The notes below the pieces were generated by a model. It saw only the letters and a program-made list of their open reading frames with translations, made no database searches and was not told the DNA's origin. A program made the translations under genes and the position numbers. 13,026 nucleotides of DNA from Robbsia sp050955065. Lineage in GTDB: Bacteria; Pseudomonadota; Gammaproteobacteria; Burkholderiales; Burkholderiaceae. The DNA lies in the NCBI GenBank assembly GCA_050955065.1, contig JBPBQT010000455.1, positions 1-13,026 on the forward strand. Direction: 5' to 3'. Of this stretch, positions 6,223 to 13,026 are shown piece after piece; positions within the stretch are counted from its first letter, which is position 1; each line of letters begins with the position of its first letter.

Positions 6223-7016
6223 CGTGTTTCTCCAATCAATATCCGATCCAGTCCGACCATGCGGTCGAGAATCAGCATCAGGACGATCGTGCCGACGATC
6301 ATGACGGCCGACACCGAGGCGACCAGCGGATCGATCGTCTGCGCGATCTGGTTGTACATCGCGACCGGCAGGGTGGTCGTGCCGGGCGTCGCGACGAAAA
6401 TCGTCATCGTCAATTCGTCGAAACTCTGGATGAAGGCGAGCACCCAGCCGCCGGCCACGCCGGTGCGGATCATCGGCAGCACCACGCGCCGGAAGGCGGT
6501 GAAGCGCGAGGCGCCGCACGACAGCGCGGCGCGTTCGGCGTCGCGGTCGAGCCCCACCGCCGCCGACAGCACCAGCCGCAATGCGTAAGGGAACACGATG
6601 ATCACATGCGCCGCGGTCAATGACCAGAACGACCCGTTCACGCCCAGCAGCGACAGGAAGCGCAGGAAGGCGATGCCGAGCACCACCGCCGGGATCATCA
6701 TCGGCGAGAGGAAGAAGCCGGTCAGCGCGCCGCGCCCGGGAAAGCGGTAGCGCGCGATCGCGAGCGCGGCCGGCACCGCCAGCAGCACGCCGACGGTGGC
6801 CGCCACCAGCGCGAGACGGATCGACAGCCAGAACGCGTCGATGATCTCGGCATTGTCGAGAATCGCGCGAAACCACCGCAGCGAGGCGCCGTCGAACGGC
6901 ATCGCGATGAAGCCCTTGTCGGTGAACGCCACGGCGATGACGACGAGCAGCGGCGCGGCGATGAACGCGAGAAACAGCGCGTTGTACAGCAGGGCCCAGA
7001 AACCGTTCTGTTTCAT
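6219..7016 (-). CDS. ABC transporter permease, PotC-like
   Basis: Second inner-membrane permease of the importer, 265 aa, in the polyamine/opine/phosphonate group. It has about six hydrophobic helices, starting with LLYNALFLAFIAAPLLVVIA at residues 9-28. The cytoplasmic EAA loop that docks on the ATPase is AERAALSCGASRFTAFRRVV followed by LP (about 160-181), with the conserved glycine and LP ending. The ATG at 7014-7016 follows the first permease stop by 3 bp, and only a weak GAG-type ribosome site is visible, which suggests coupling. The stop overlaps the FAD oxidase start by 4 bp. This tight link between transporter and oxidase is the best evidence that the oxidase acts on the imported compound. 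Confidence 0.92.
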   Translation of the reverse strand: MKQNGFWALLYNALFLAFIAAPLLVVIAVAFTDKGFIAMPFDGASLRWFRAILDNAEIIDAFWLSIRLALVAATVGVLLAVPAALAIARYRFPGRGALTGFFLSPMMIPAVVLGIAFLRFLSLLGVNGSFWSLTAAHVIIVFPYALRLVLSAAVGLDRDAERAALSCGASRFTAFRRVVLPMIRTGVAGGWVLAFIQSFDELTMTIFVATPGTTTLPVAMYNQIAQTIDPLVASVSAVMIVGTIVLMLILDRMVGLDRILIGETR

Positions 7017-7019
7017 GGT

Positions 7020-7892
7020 CTACTCGAAGATGTGCTTGAAGCGGCGCTCGGCGAGTCGGCTGCAGCCCATCACGATCGCGACGTTGGCGATCAGCAGCAG
7101 TACCGCGATCGTCGCGCCCAGCGGCCAGTTCAGCGTGCCGAGAAATTCGTCGTAGGCGGCGGTGGCGACCACCTTCAGCCGGCGTCCGCCGATCAGCGCC
7201 GGCGTGGCGAAGGCCGATGCCGACAACGCGAAGACGATGATCGACCCGGACAGCACGCCCGGCAGGATCTGCGGCAGCACGACGCGCCACAGCACGCGCA
7301 GCGGCGAGCCGCCCAGGGACATCCCCGCCCATTCGACCTGCGGGTCGAGCTTCTGCAGCGTCGCCCATACCGACATCACCATGAAGGGCACGAGCACATG
7401 GGTGAGCGCGATCACGACGCCGGTCATCGTGAACATCAGACGTACCGGCTCCGATGTGATGTGCAGCGCCTGCAACGCGCCGTTGAGCACGCCGTTGTTG
7501 CCGAGCAGGATCTGCCAGCCAAGCGTGCGCACCACCACCGAGATCAGCAGCGGCCCGAGCACGATCAGCAGGCAGATCGATTGCCACGGGCGTTTCATGC
7601 GCGCGAGCACGATCGTCTCCGGCACGCCGAGGACGACGCTCAGCGCGGTGACCGCGAGCGCGAGGCCGGCGGTGCGGGCGAAGATCGTCGCGTAATACGG
7701 GTCGGTCAGCACCGCGACATAGTTCTTCAGCGTATGGCCGGGCGTCGCGGCGTGGGTGTCGCCGAAGACCTGGAACGACAGCACCACGGTCAGCAACAGG
7801 GGCACGAGCAGCAGCGCGCAGAACAGCAGCAGCGCCGGTGCCGACAGCAGCCAGGGCGCGGCGCCGGCGCGCTCGTTTTCAGGATGGGCCAT
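7020..7892 (-). CDS. ABC transporter permease, PotB-like
   Basis: First inner-membrane permease of the importer, 290 aa. WLLSAPALLLFCALLLVPLL (14-33) forms the first helix, and about five more follow. The EAA loop is VEWAGMSLGGSPLRVLWRV followed by VLP (187-207). The start at 7890-7892 was chosen because AGGAG lies eight bases upstream and hydrophobic sequence follows soon after; the longer reading from 7979 adds a charged tail that lies within the ATPase gene. It overlaps the ATPase stop by 14 bp and is followed by the second permease after 3 bp. In this family the two permeases form a heterodimer. Confidence 0.92.
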   Translation of the reverse strand: MAHPENERAGAAPWLLSAPALLLFCALLLVPLLLTVVLSFQVFGDTHAATPGHTLKNYVAVLTDPYYATIFARTAGLALAVTALSVVLGVPETIVLARMKRPWQSICLLIVLGPLLISVVVRTLGWQILLGNNGVLNGALQALHITSEPVRLMFTMTGVVIALTHVLVPFMVMSVWATLQKLDPQVEWAGMSLGGSPLRVLWRVVLPQILPGVLSGSIIVFALSASAFATPALIGGRRLKVVATAAYDEFLGTLNWPLGATIAVLLLIANVAIVMGCSRLAERRFKHIFE

Positions 7893-8979
7893 GGGCAGGC
7901 TCCTGTTCCAGCACGCGCAGATCGTCGTCCGCCCAGCGGATGCCGACGACGTCGCCCTCGTCGGGCGGCGGCACGCCATTATTGGAACGCGCCAGCGCGA
8001 AGGCGCCGAGCGGGGTGTCGATCTGAAGCAGCCACTGGTTGCCGACGAAGACGCGGGTCACGATGCGGCCCTGAATCCGGGCATCGCTCGTCCGACCTGC
8101 CTGGTTCGCATCGACCAGATGTACTTTTTCCGGGCGGATGTAGACGTTGACGGCCCCTTGTACCCTCCGCCCTTCGTGTGGCACGCTCAACTGCGTCCGA
8201 TCGGCGTCGGCGAGCGCGATTTCCGCGCAGCGCTCGTCGCGACGCAGCACGGTGCCGGCGAGCGTATTGGTCTTGCCGAGGAAGGTCGACGCGAACGGCG
8301 TGCGCGGCCTCTCATAGGCTTCGAACGGCGTGCTGAGTTGCGCGATCGCGCCGCGGTGCATGACGGCGATGCGGTCGCTCATCGTCATCGCCTCCACCTG
8401 GTCATGGGTGACGAGGATCGTGGTGATGCCCAGGCGGCGCTGGATCGCGCGCAGTTCGATATGCATCTCCTCGCGCAGCTTCGCGTCGAGGTTCGACATC
8501 GGCTCGTCGAGCAGCAGCAGTTCGGGCCGCATCGCGAGCGCCCGGGCGATGGCCACCCGCTGGCGCTGGCCGCCCGACAGTTCCTTCGGATAGCGCCCGC
8601 CCAGCCCGCTCAGTCGCACCAGGTCGAGTGCCTCGGCGACGCGTTCGGCGCGCTGTGCGCGTTTCACCTTCTGCATTTCCAGGCCGAAGCCGACGTTGCC
8701 GTCGACCGTCATGTGCGGAAACAGCGCATAGCTCTGGAACACCACGCCCATGCCGCGCTTCTCGGGCCGCTCCCTCGTGATGTCGCGCCCGTCGAGCAGG
8801 ATGCGGCCGGTGGTGGGCGTGACGAAGCCCGCGATCATCTGCAGGGTCGTGGTCTTGCCGCAGCCGGAAGGACCGAGCAGCGACAGGAATTCGCCGCGCT
8901 CGACGGCCAGGTCGATCTGCTCGATGGCGGTGAAGTCGCCGTAGCGCTTCGAGATTCCCTTGAGTGTCAGGAAGGTCAT
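7879..8979 (-). CDS. ABC transporter ATP-binding protein, PotA/FbpC-like
   Basis: ATPase that powers the importer, 366 aa. Walker A GPSGCGKTT is at 36-44, the Q-loop glutamine at 82, the signature LSGGQRQ at 134-140, Walker B LLLLDEP at 154-160, the D-loop SNLD at 162-165 and the H-loop histidine in VTHDQVEAM at 192. Residues from about 235 on form a C-terminal TOBE-like domain typical of the polyamine/opine/iron importers. The ATG at 8977-8979 begins the family-like sequence MTFLTLKGISKRYGDF. No good ribosome site is visible there; a TTG at 9039 would add 20 unlike residues and is not preferred. The gene lies 76 bp after the binding protein gene and overlaps the first permease by 14 bp. Confidence 0.93.
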   Translation of the reverse strand: MTFLTLKGISKRYGDFTAIEQIDLAVERGEFLSLLGPSGCGKTTTLQMIAGFVTPTTGRILLDGRDITRERPEKRGMGVVFQSYALFPHMTVDGNVGFGLEMQKVKRAQRAERVAEALDLVRLSGLGGRYPKELSGGQRQRVAIARALAMRPELLLLDEPMSNLDAKLREEMHIELRAIQRRLGITTILVTHDQVEAMTMSDRIAVMHRGAIAQLSTPFEAYERPRTPFASTFLGKTNTLAGTVLRRDERCAEIALADADRTQLSVPHEGRRVQGAVNVYIRPEKVHLVDANQAGRTSDARIQGRIVTRVFVGNQWLLQIDTPLGAFALARSNNGVPPPDEGDVVGIRWADDDLRVLEQEPAHGPS

Positions 8980-9055
8980 GGGCGTCGCGTCATCCGGGTC
9001 GGGGCGGGCGGTGGGGCATGAAGGGGCGGATTCGGGCAATCGTGCGCGAGGGCGC

Positions 9056-10159
9056 TCAACGCTCGACGGTGCGGTTCCAGCGCTCGGTCCATTCCTGGCG
9101 GTGCTGGTTGATCGTCGCCCAGTCGATGCCGATCAGTTTGGCCACCTGCTCGGGACCGTAGGGCACGCGCGCCGCGATTTCCGGTGCGAGCTTGACCGTC
9201 CTGTTCACCGGGCCCAGACCGCTGGCCTGTGCCTGCAGCGTCTGGACCTCCGGCGTCAGCAGGTACTGGATGAACTGCTGCGACAGCGCTGGCTGCGCGT
9301 TCTCGACCACCGGGCAGGCGGCCACCTGCAGCGCGACGCCGCCTTCCTTCGGATAAAGGAACTTCAGCGGAAAGCCGGTGTTCTGCAGCGCGACCGCGCG
9401 TCCGCTACCGTACGGGGCGATGATCACGTCGCCGCTTTGCATCAGGCTGTCCATTTCGCCCGGCGTCGCCGGCCAGGACAGCACGTTCGGCGCGACCTGC
9501 TGGGTCATCGCCGTGAAACCGGGATCGATGTTCTTTTCGCCGCCGCCGTTGACGCGCGCCAGCATCACGAGCGTGTGCAGGCCATAGGTATTGGTGATAG
9601 GCGGCATGCCGAGCTTGCCCTTGGTGCGCGGGTCCGCGAGCGCCTTCCAGGAGTCCGGCGCCGGCAGGCCCATTTTCTTGAACGCGTCCGCGTTGTAGCC
9701 GATCCCGGTGGCGACCATGCCGACGCCGACGGACGTCGGCCCCAGGCGCGCCAGCGGATACAGATCCTTCATCACCGGTGCCTCGTCCACCTTCGCGCAC
9801 AGGCCCATCGCCATCGCCTGGTACATCGGACCGTCGTCCATGATCGCGACGTTGATCTGCTGGTGGCCCTTTTGCGCTTGCAGCTTCGCCAGCGTATCGC
9901 TCGAATTGCCGGCGACATAGACGATCTTCACGGCATGCGTCTTTTCAAACGCCGGGATGATCTTCTGGCGGAACAGCTGCTCGCTCGATCCGCCGACATT
10001 CGCCACGTAAAGCGTCGTGTCGGCGTGCGCGAGGACCGGACCGAGCAACGCCGCGGCCGCGCCGCCAAGCGTTGCCAGCAGCCGCGGTACCAGACGCGAA
10101 TGCCGCGCCACGGAAAACGATCGGGGTAACGCGCAACGGGTCTGCGGAGAGGGTTTCAT
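9056..10159 (-). CDS. Periplasmic substrate-binding protein of the ABC importer
   Basis: First gene of the cluster, 367 aa: a family 1-type extracellular solute-binding protein (PotD/FbpA-like fold class) that should capture the imported compound in the periplasm. The N-terminus is basic, followed by a hydrophobic segment LLATLGGAAAALLGPVLAHA and a probable signal peptidase I site AHA|D near residue 46. The mature protein starts DTTLYVANVGGSSEQLFRQK, with IIPAFEKTHAVKIVYVAGNS as the first lobe strand-helix unit. The ATG at 10157-10159 has GGAG upstream at a slightly long spacing. An internal GTG at 10111 would give a more usual 30-residue signal peptide but has no ribosome site. The ligand cannot be predicted; the neighbours suggest an amino acid derivative or amine. 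Confidence 0.9.
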   Translation of the reverse strand: MKPSPQTRCALPRSFSVARHSRLVPRLLATLGGAAAALLGPVLAHADTTLYVANVGGSSEQLFRQKIIPAFEKTHAVKIVYVAGNSSDTLAKLQAQKGHQQINVAIMDDGPMYQAMAMGLCAKVDEAPVMKDLYPLARLGPTSVGVGMVATGIGYNADAFKKMGLPAPDSWKALADPRTKGKLGMPPITNTYGLHTLVMLARVNGGGEKNIDPGFTAMTQQVAPNVLSWPATPGEMDSLMQSGDVIIAPYGSGRAVALQNTGFPLKFLYPKEGGVALQVAACPVVENAQPALSQQFIQYLLTPEVQTLQAQASGLGPVNRTVKLAPEIAARVPYGPEQVAKLIGIDWATINQHRQEWTERWNRTVER

Positions 10160-10234
10160 GAACGGAGTGCTCCAGACGATGCCGGTTCGGGTGGGACGGA
10201 TGGGCCTTTCGTGGAAAGTGTGGCTTTTGTCAGG

Positions 10235-10282
10235 CATATCGTCCAATACGAATAAAATAGCAATCGATACAGCCGCGATATG
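10235..10282. promoter_or_regulatory. Divergent regulatory region with LysR-type dyads
   Basis: The 184-bp gap between the binding protein and the LysR gene holds an unusually AT-rich stretch. TCGT-N5-ACGA at 10239-10251 fits the LysR T-N11-A consensus with a 4-bp dyad. A second, looser dyad, ATCG (10263-10266) and CGAT (10276-10279), lies downstream. Long arms CATATCG (10235-10241) and CGATATG (10276-10282) are exact inverted copies about four helical turns apart. LysR tetramers usually contact a strong recognition site and a weaker activation site in such a divergent gap. No confident -35/-10 pair was assigned on either strand. Confidence 0.5.
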
Positions 10283-10343
10283 GGTTGGCCTGGCTGGGGC
10301 CGCCAGGTCGAACGAGCGAGTTGAACAGGATGAGCCGAGAACG

Positions 10344-11291
10344 ATGAACCTGAAACATATCGAAGCGTTTCGCGCCGTGATGGTGGCCGGATCGATGACC
10401 GCGGCCGCCCGGGAGTTGTTCACGTCCCAGCCGAATGTCAGCCGCCTGATCACGCAACTCGAGCGCGACACCGGTCTGCTGCTGTTCGAGCGCCGTGGTG
10501 TGCGTCTGATCCCGACCAGCGAGGGCAACGCCTTTTTCCGGGAGGTCGAGCGCGCCTATGTGGGGCTGCGCGGGCTCACGGCGGCAGCCGAGCAGATCCG
10601 CAATCTCGGCAGCGGCCGGCTGCGGATCGCGGCGATGCCGTCGGCCGGGATGACGCTGGTGCCCCATGCGATCAAGCGTTTCCAGGACATGCATCCGGGT
10701 GTGACCGTATCGCTGCACGTCAACACGTCGGCGACGGTCAACCACTGGACCGCGTCGCAGTTCTGCGACCTGGGGCTGGCGGTCTACACCAGCGAGACGT
10801 CGGCGTGCGATATCGAACTGCTGGCGCAATCCTCCGCGGTCTGCGTGCTGCCGGCCGCGCACCGGCTCGCGAAGCGGGCATGGCTCAAGCCCGAGGACTT
10901 CGCTGGCGAGCGTTTCGTATCGCTGTGCAACGGCGACGGCACGCGGGCGTTGATGGATGACGTGTTCGCGCGCGCGGGCGTGGAGCGGGTGCTGGCGATC
11001 GAGGCCCAATATACGGCGATCTGTTGCGAGATGGTGCGCTGCGGGATGGGGGTGACGCTGTCGCATCCGATCGTCGCGCGTGATTTCGCCGGCCCCGATA
11101 TCGCGATCCGGCCGTTCCGGCCGTCGATCATGTTTCCGATCTATCTGCTGTTTCCACCGCATCAGCCGCGCACGCGGCTGAGCGTCGAATTCATCGACCT
11201 GCTGCGCCGCGAGCACGATGCGGCGCTGGGCCAGCTCGACGATCTGTTGCGTCCGGCGGGCGTCAGCCGTCGGGGGACCGGCCGCCGTTAG
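10344..11291 (+). CDS. LysR-type transcriptional regulator, NocR/OccR-like
   Basis: DNA-binding regulator of 315 aa, normal for the family. The N-terminal winged helix-turn-helix covers about residues 1-60: MNLKHIEAFRAVMVAGSMTA, then AARELFTSQPNVSRLITQLE and LFERRGVRLIPTSEG. An effector-binding domain follows from about residue 90 (GRLRIAAMPSAGMTLVPHAI). The opening sequence and the TAAA..L..SQP.VSRLI pattern resemble NocR and OccR, which sense nopaline and octopine; this resemblance is by eye. The ATG at 10344 was chosen because it begins the helix-turn-helix motif; the frame is open upstream across the promoter region. It is divergent from the nine-gene cluster, the classic arrangement for a LysR protein that senses the imported substrate and controls the neighbouring operon and itself. 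Confidence 0.92.
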   Translation: MNLKHIEAFRAVMVAGSMTAAARELFTSQPNVSRLITQLERDTGLLLFERRGVRLIPTSEGNAFFREVERAYVGLRGLTAAAEQIRNLGSGRLRIAAMPSAGMTLVPHAIKRFQDMHPGVTVSLHVNTSATVNHWTASQFCDLGLAVYTSETSACDIELLAQSSAVCVLPAAHRLAKRAWLKPEDFAGERFVSLCNGDGTRALMDDVFARAGVERVLAIEAQYTAICCEMVRCGMGVTLSHPIVARDFAGPDIAIRPFRPSIMFPIYLLFPPHQPRTRLSVEFIDLLRREHDAALGQLDDLLRPAGVSRRGTGRR

Positions 11292-11318
11292 GGGCGGGGC
11301 GCGGCATCGGGCGTCGAC

Positions 11319-11350
11319 CCGGTCCGGGCATCACGCCCCGGATCGGATTT
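11319..11350 (+). terminator. Rho-independent-type terminator after the LysR gene
   Basis: A 10-bp stem, CCGGTCCGGG (11319-11328) and CCCGGATCGG (11337-11346), contains one G-T wobble and has an 8-nt loop. ATTT follows, giving only a short T-run. It begins 27 bp after the LysR stop, in the 116-bp gap between this gene and the converging aldolase gene. On the other strand no T-run follows the stem, so it fits termination of the LysR transcript better. Confidence 0.5.
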
Positions 11351-11407
11351 CCGTCTCGAACCCGCGAATCAAGCCCGGGCGTCGCACCGCGATCCCGGAG
11401 CCGCGTC

Positions 11408-12148
11408 TCAGACGTCGCCCAGCGTACGTCTCAGCGCCGCAAAAAACAGTTCGCCCTGCAGGCGCTCGCCGTGCATTTCGGCGGCGACGCGCGCGGCCAG
11501 TTCTGGCGGGTTCGCGCGGATTTTCAGGCCGGTCGAACGCGCCAGCACTTCGGCGGTACACGCGCGTTCGAGAAAATACAGATCGTCGTACGTATGATCG
11601 AGGCGCGCGCCGCAGACCACCACGCCATGACTGCCCAGGAAGGCGATGTCGGCGCCGTGCATCGCCCGCGCGATGCGCTCGCCCTCGCCCGCGTCGAGCG
11701 CCAGGCCGTTGTAGGTGTCATCGATCGCGACGCGCCCGTGAAAACGCATCGCGTTCTGCGACAGCGTCGTATCCAGTCCGCGCTGCCCCGTCAGGGTCAG
11801 CGCCGTCGCATACGGCATATGCGTATGCATCACACAGGTCTTGCCGGCGATGCGGTGAATGGCCGCGTGGATGAACATCGCCGTGCTTTCGACCGGGTGG
11901 CGGCCGCAGATCTTCACGCCGCCGGCATCCACGAGCGCGATGTCGTCGCCGCGCACCTCGTGCCACATCAAGCCGCGCGGATTCAGCAGGAAAAGATCGG
12001 GATGGTCGGGCAGCGCGACGCTGAAATGATTGCAGACGCCTTCGCCGAGCCCGTGATGCGCGGCAGCGCGCAGCGCGAAGGCAAGGTCGTGGCGCAGCGC
12101 GGCAATCGGCGCGGCGTCGAAAAGGGCGAGGGCGGCATCGGGGTGCAT
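11408..12148 (-). CDS. Class II aldolase/adducin-domain protein
   Basis: Zinc-dependent aldolase-fold protein, 246 aa, of the family that includes fuculose-phosphate aldolase, ribulose-phosphate 4-epimerase and various decarboxylase- or hydrolase-like members. Likely metal and catalytic residues by comparison with fuculose aldolase are H108 and H110 in VMHTHMPYATAL, H174 in FLGSHGVVVCG and E87 in HPVESTAMFIHAAIH. GEGVCNHFSVALPD (35-48) is the phosphate-loop region. The start at 12146-12148 is preceded by GGAGA at good spacing. Longer starts at 12160 and 12253 are in frame; the latter has AGGA eight bases upstream but would add 35 residues unlike the family. The gene converges with the LysR gene and has its own upstream gap, so it need not belong to the nine-gene operon. 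It might cleave a keto product of that pathway, but nothing in the sequence proves this. Confidence 0.87.
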   Translation of the reverse strand: MHPDAALALFDAAPIAALRHDLAFALRAAAHHGLGEGVCNHFSVALPDHPDLFLLNPRGLMWHEVRGDDIALVDAGGVKICGRHPVESTAMFIHAAIHRIAGKTCVMHTHMPYATALTLTGQRGLDTTLSQNAMRFHGRVAIDDTYNGLALDAGEGERIARAMHGADIAFLGSHGVVVCGARLDHTYDDLYFLERACTAEVLARSTGLKIRANPPELAARVAAEMHGERLQGELFFAALRRTLGDV

Positions 12149-12222
12149 CGCAGTCTCCATGGCGTTGCGCGTGAACGCCGGGCGGATTCGTGAGGGGGAT
12201 ACGACGAAAGAACCACAGCCGC

Positions 12223-12236
12223 TGCATGCGTATGCA
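12223..12236. promoter_or_regulatory. Operator-like palindrome upstream of the aldolase gene
   Basis: Perfect 5-bp arms TGCAT (12223-12227) and ATGCA (12232-12236) flank GCGT in the 195-bp divergent gap between the aldolase and DUF1800 genes, about 75 bp before the chosen aldolase start. The size and symmetry suit a dimeric repressor. The regulator is not identifiable, and chance occurrence cannot be excluded. Confidence 0.35.
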
Positions 12237-12343
12237 CCGTAGGGCGGCGCCATCTTAACATTCCTCACAAACCGTTACACGATGGCCGCCACGGGCCGCG
12301 AAAGAAGCGGTTTAATGCGTCGTCGACACCCTGATACTGCGTC

Positions 12344-13026
12344 ATGCGACTTTCGGCCATCGAGCGGTTCATCTTCCTTCGGGGAGGTAGGGGGCACCTG
12401 TGCGCTACCCGGCTTTCCCGGCCTGCCCGCCGTCGTCGCGCATGGCGCCTGCGCACGCGGGCGGGGCTGGCGGCGCTGCTCGTCGCGTCGCTCTGGTCGA
12501 CGGCGGCGTGCGCGCGGAGCCTGCCCGACGCCCGCGCGGCGCGTTCCGGCGGAAATGTTCTCGCGGCGCGGGATGCGGGCGTGAATGCCGGTGTGCAGGC
12601 GGGCGCCGCCGGCACATCCGACGCCGATCGCGTGCTGAACGGCGACGATGCGCGGTTTCTGCTGACGCGCGCCGGATTCGCACCCGACCGTCAGGCGCTC
12701 GCGAACGACATCGGCCTGACGCGCGCCCAGGCTGTCGACCGATTGCTGGCGGCCGGCCGTTCCACGGCGTCGACACCGATGCCGGACTGGGCGCTTGCGC
12801 CGCTGCCGCAGGCCGGACGACATGCCACGCCCGAGGAACGCCGCGCCGAGCAGCGCCTGCGCAGCCAGCGCTACACGCAGGCACGCGCCTGGTGGGCGGA
12901 CGAGATGGCGCGCACGCCGTCGCCCCTGACGGAGCGCATGACGCTTTTCTGGCACAACCATTTCGTCTCCGGTCAGGACAAGGTGCCCTGGCCGCAACTC
13001 ATGCTGGCGCAGAACGTTCTGTTGCG
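12344..13026 (+). CDS. Exported DUF1800 family protein, 3' end missing
   Basis: N-terminal 227 codons of a DUF1800 protein, a bacterial family of about 450-600 residues often encoded next to DUF1501 proteins; its biochemical function is not established. Family motifs seen are DDARFLLTRAGFAPD (101-115), ARAWWADEMARTPSPLTERM (179-198) and the hallmark TLFWHNHFVSGQDKV (199-213). An arginine-rich n-region and the hydrophobic segment AGLAALLVASLWSTAACA, ending near residue 56, form a signal peptide, so the protein is exported. The frame is closed upstream by TGA at 12332, so the ATG at 12344 is the first possible start, but it has no ribosome site and gives an unusually long n-region. A strong GGAGG at 12383-12387 lies ten bases before an in-frame CTG at 12398, a possible alternative start. 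The gene runs off the right edge. Confidence 0.85.
   Translation, partial: MRLSAIERFIFLRGGRGHLCATRLSRPARRRRAWRLRTRAGLAALLVASLWSTAACARSLPDARAARSGGNVLAARDAGVNAGVQAGAAGTSDADRVLNGDDARFLLTRAGFAPDRQALANDIGLTRAQAVDRLLAAGRSTASTPMPDWALAPLPQAGRHATPEERRAEQRLRSQRYTQARAWWADEMARTPSPLTERMTLFWHNHFVSGQDKVPWPQLMLAQNVLL

Noticed and set aside
4573..6588. A 671-codon open frame on the + strand opposite the dehydrogenase and FAD oxidase genes
   Set aside because: It is antisense to three well-supported genes, is rich in Arg/Ala/His/Gln as expected for the complement of GC-rich codons, and shows no domain. The same applies to the long + strand frames at 1628-3106, 3597-4931, 7032-8150 and 7756-9021.
6223..7587. 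Upstream extension of the FAD oxidase frame to make an 828-aa protein
   Set aside because: The extra part is Arg/Ala/His-rich and lies out of frame inside two clear permease genes; the FAD motif starts right after the ATG at 6222, which has its own ribosome site.
9056..10528. Longer 490-aa version of the substrate-binding protein
   Set aside because: The extra N-terminal part covers the divergent promoter gap and the start of the LysR gene and would bury the signal peptide in the protein interior.

Overview
The DNA is GC-rich with strongly GC-biased third codon positions. The protein set (MHS-type carrier, two DAO-family flavoproteins, a NocR/OccR-like LysR protein, a DUF1800 protein) points to a Betaproteobacterium of the Burkholderia/Paraburkholderia group. 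That placement is inferred from protein character only. No rRNA, tRNA, CRISPR array, insertion sequence or replication origin was seen.

Layout, left to right. (1) Positions 2-946, + strand: the 3' part of a metabolite:H+ symporter of the MFS, cut by the left edge. (2) Positions 1130-1539, - strand: a VapBC-type toxin-antitoxin pair. The VapB antitoxin looks intact and has a 30-bp palindrome just upstream. The VapC toxin is only 72 aa and looks like a normal VapC that lost its middle in frame. (3) Positions 1643-10159, - strand: a nine-gene, probably co-transcribed cluster. In transcription order it encodes a periplasmic binding protein, an ABC ATPase, two permeases (polyamine/opine/phosphonate type), a free-standing DAO-family FAD oxidoreductase, a [2Fe-2S] small subunit, an HcnB/OoxA-like FAD/Fe-S subunit, an HcnC/OoxB-like FAD subunit, and a RidA imine deaminase. 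Four neighbouring pairs overlap at their start and stop codons. (4) Positions 10344-11291, + strand: a LysR-type regulator, divergent from the cluster, with LysR-like dyads in the 184-bp gap and a hairpin terminator after it. (5) Positions 11408-12148, - strand: a class II aldolase/adducin-domain protein. (6) Positions 12344-13026, + strand: the 5' part of an exported DUF1800 protein, cut by the right edge.

How the genes may work together (inference): the ABC importer brings in an amino acid-like substrate, possibly an opine, a secondary or cyclic amine, or a D-amino acid. The Fe-S/FAD dehydrogenase and the second FAD enzyme oxidise a C-N bond to an imine. RidA hydrolyses reactive imine or enamine intermediates. 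The LysR protein senses the substrate and controls the divergent operon. The combination resembles octopine/nopaline oxidase and D-hydroxyproline dehydrogenase systems, but the substrate cannot be read from sequence. No gap between genes exceeds 200 bp. The gap at 947-1129 holds a weak hairpin and no convincing gene.
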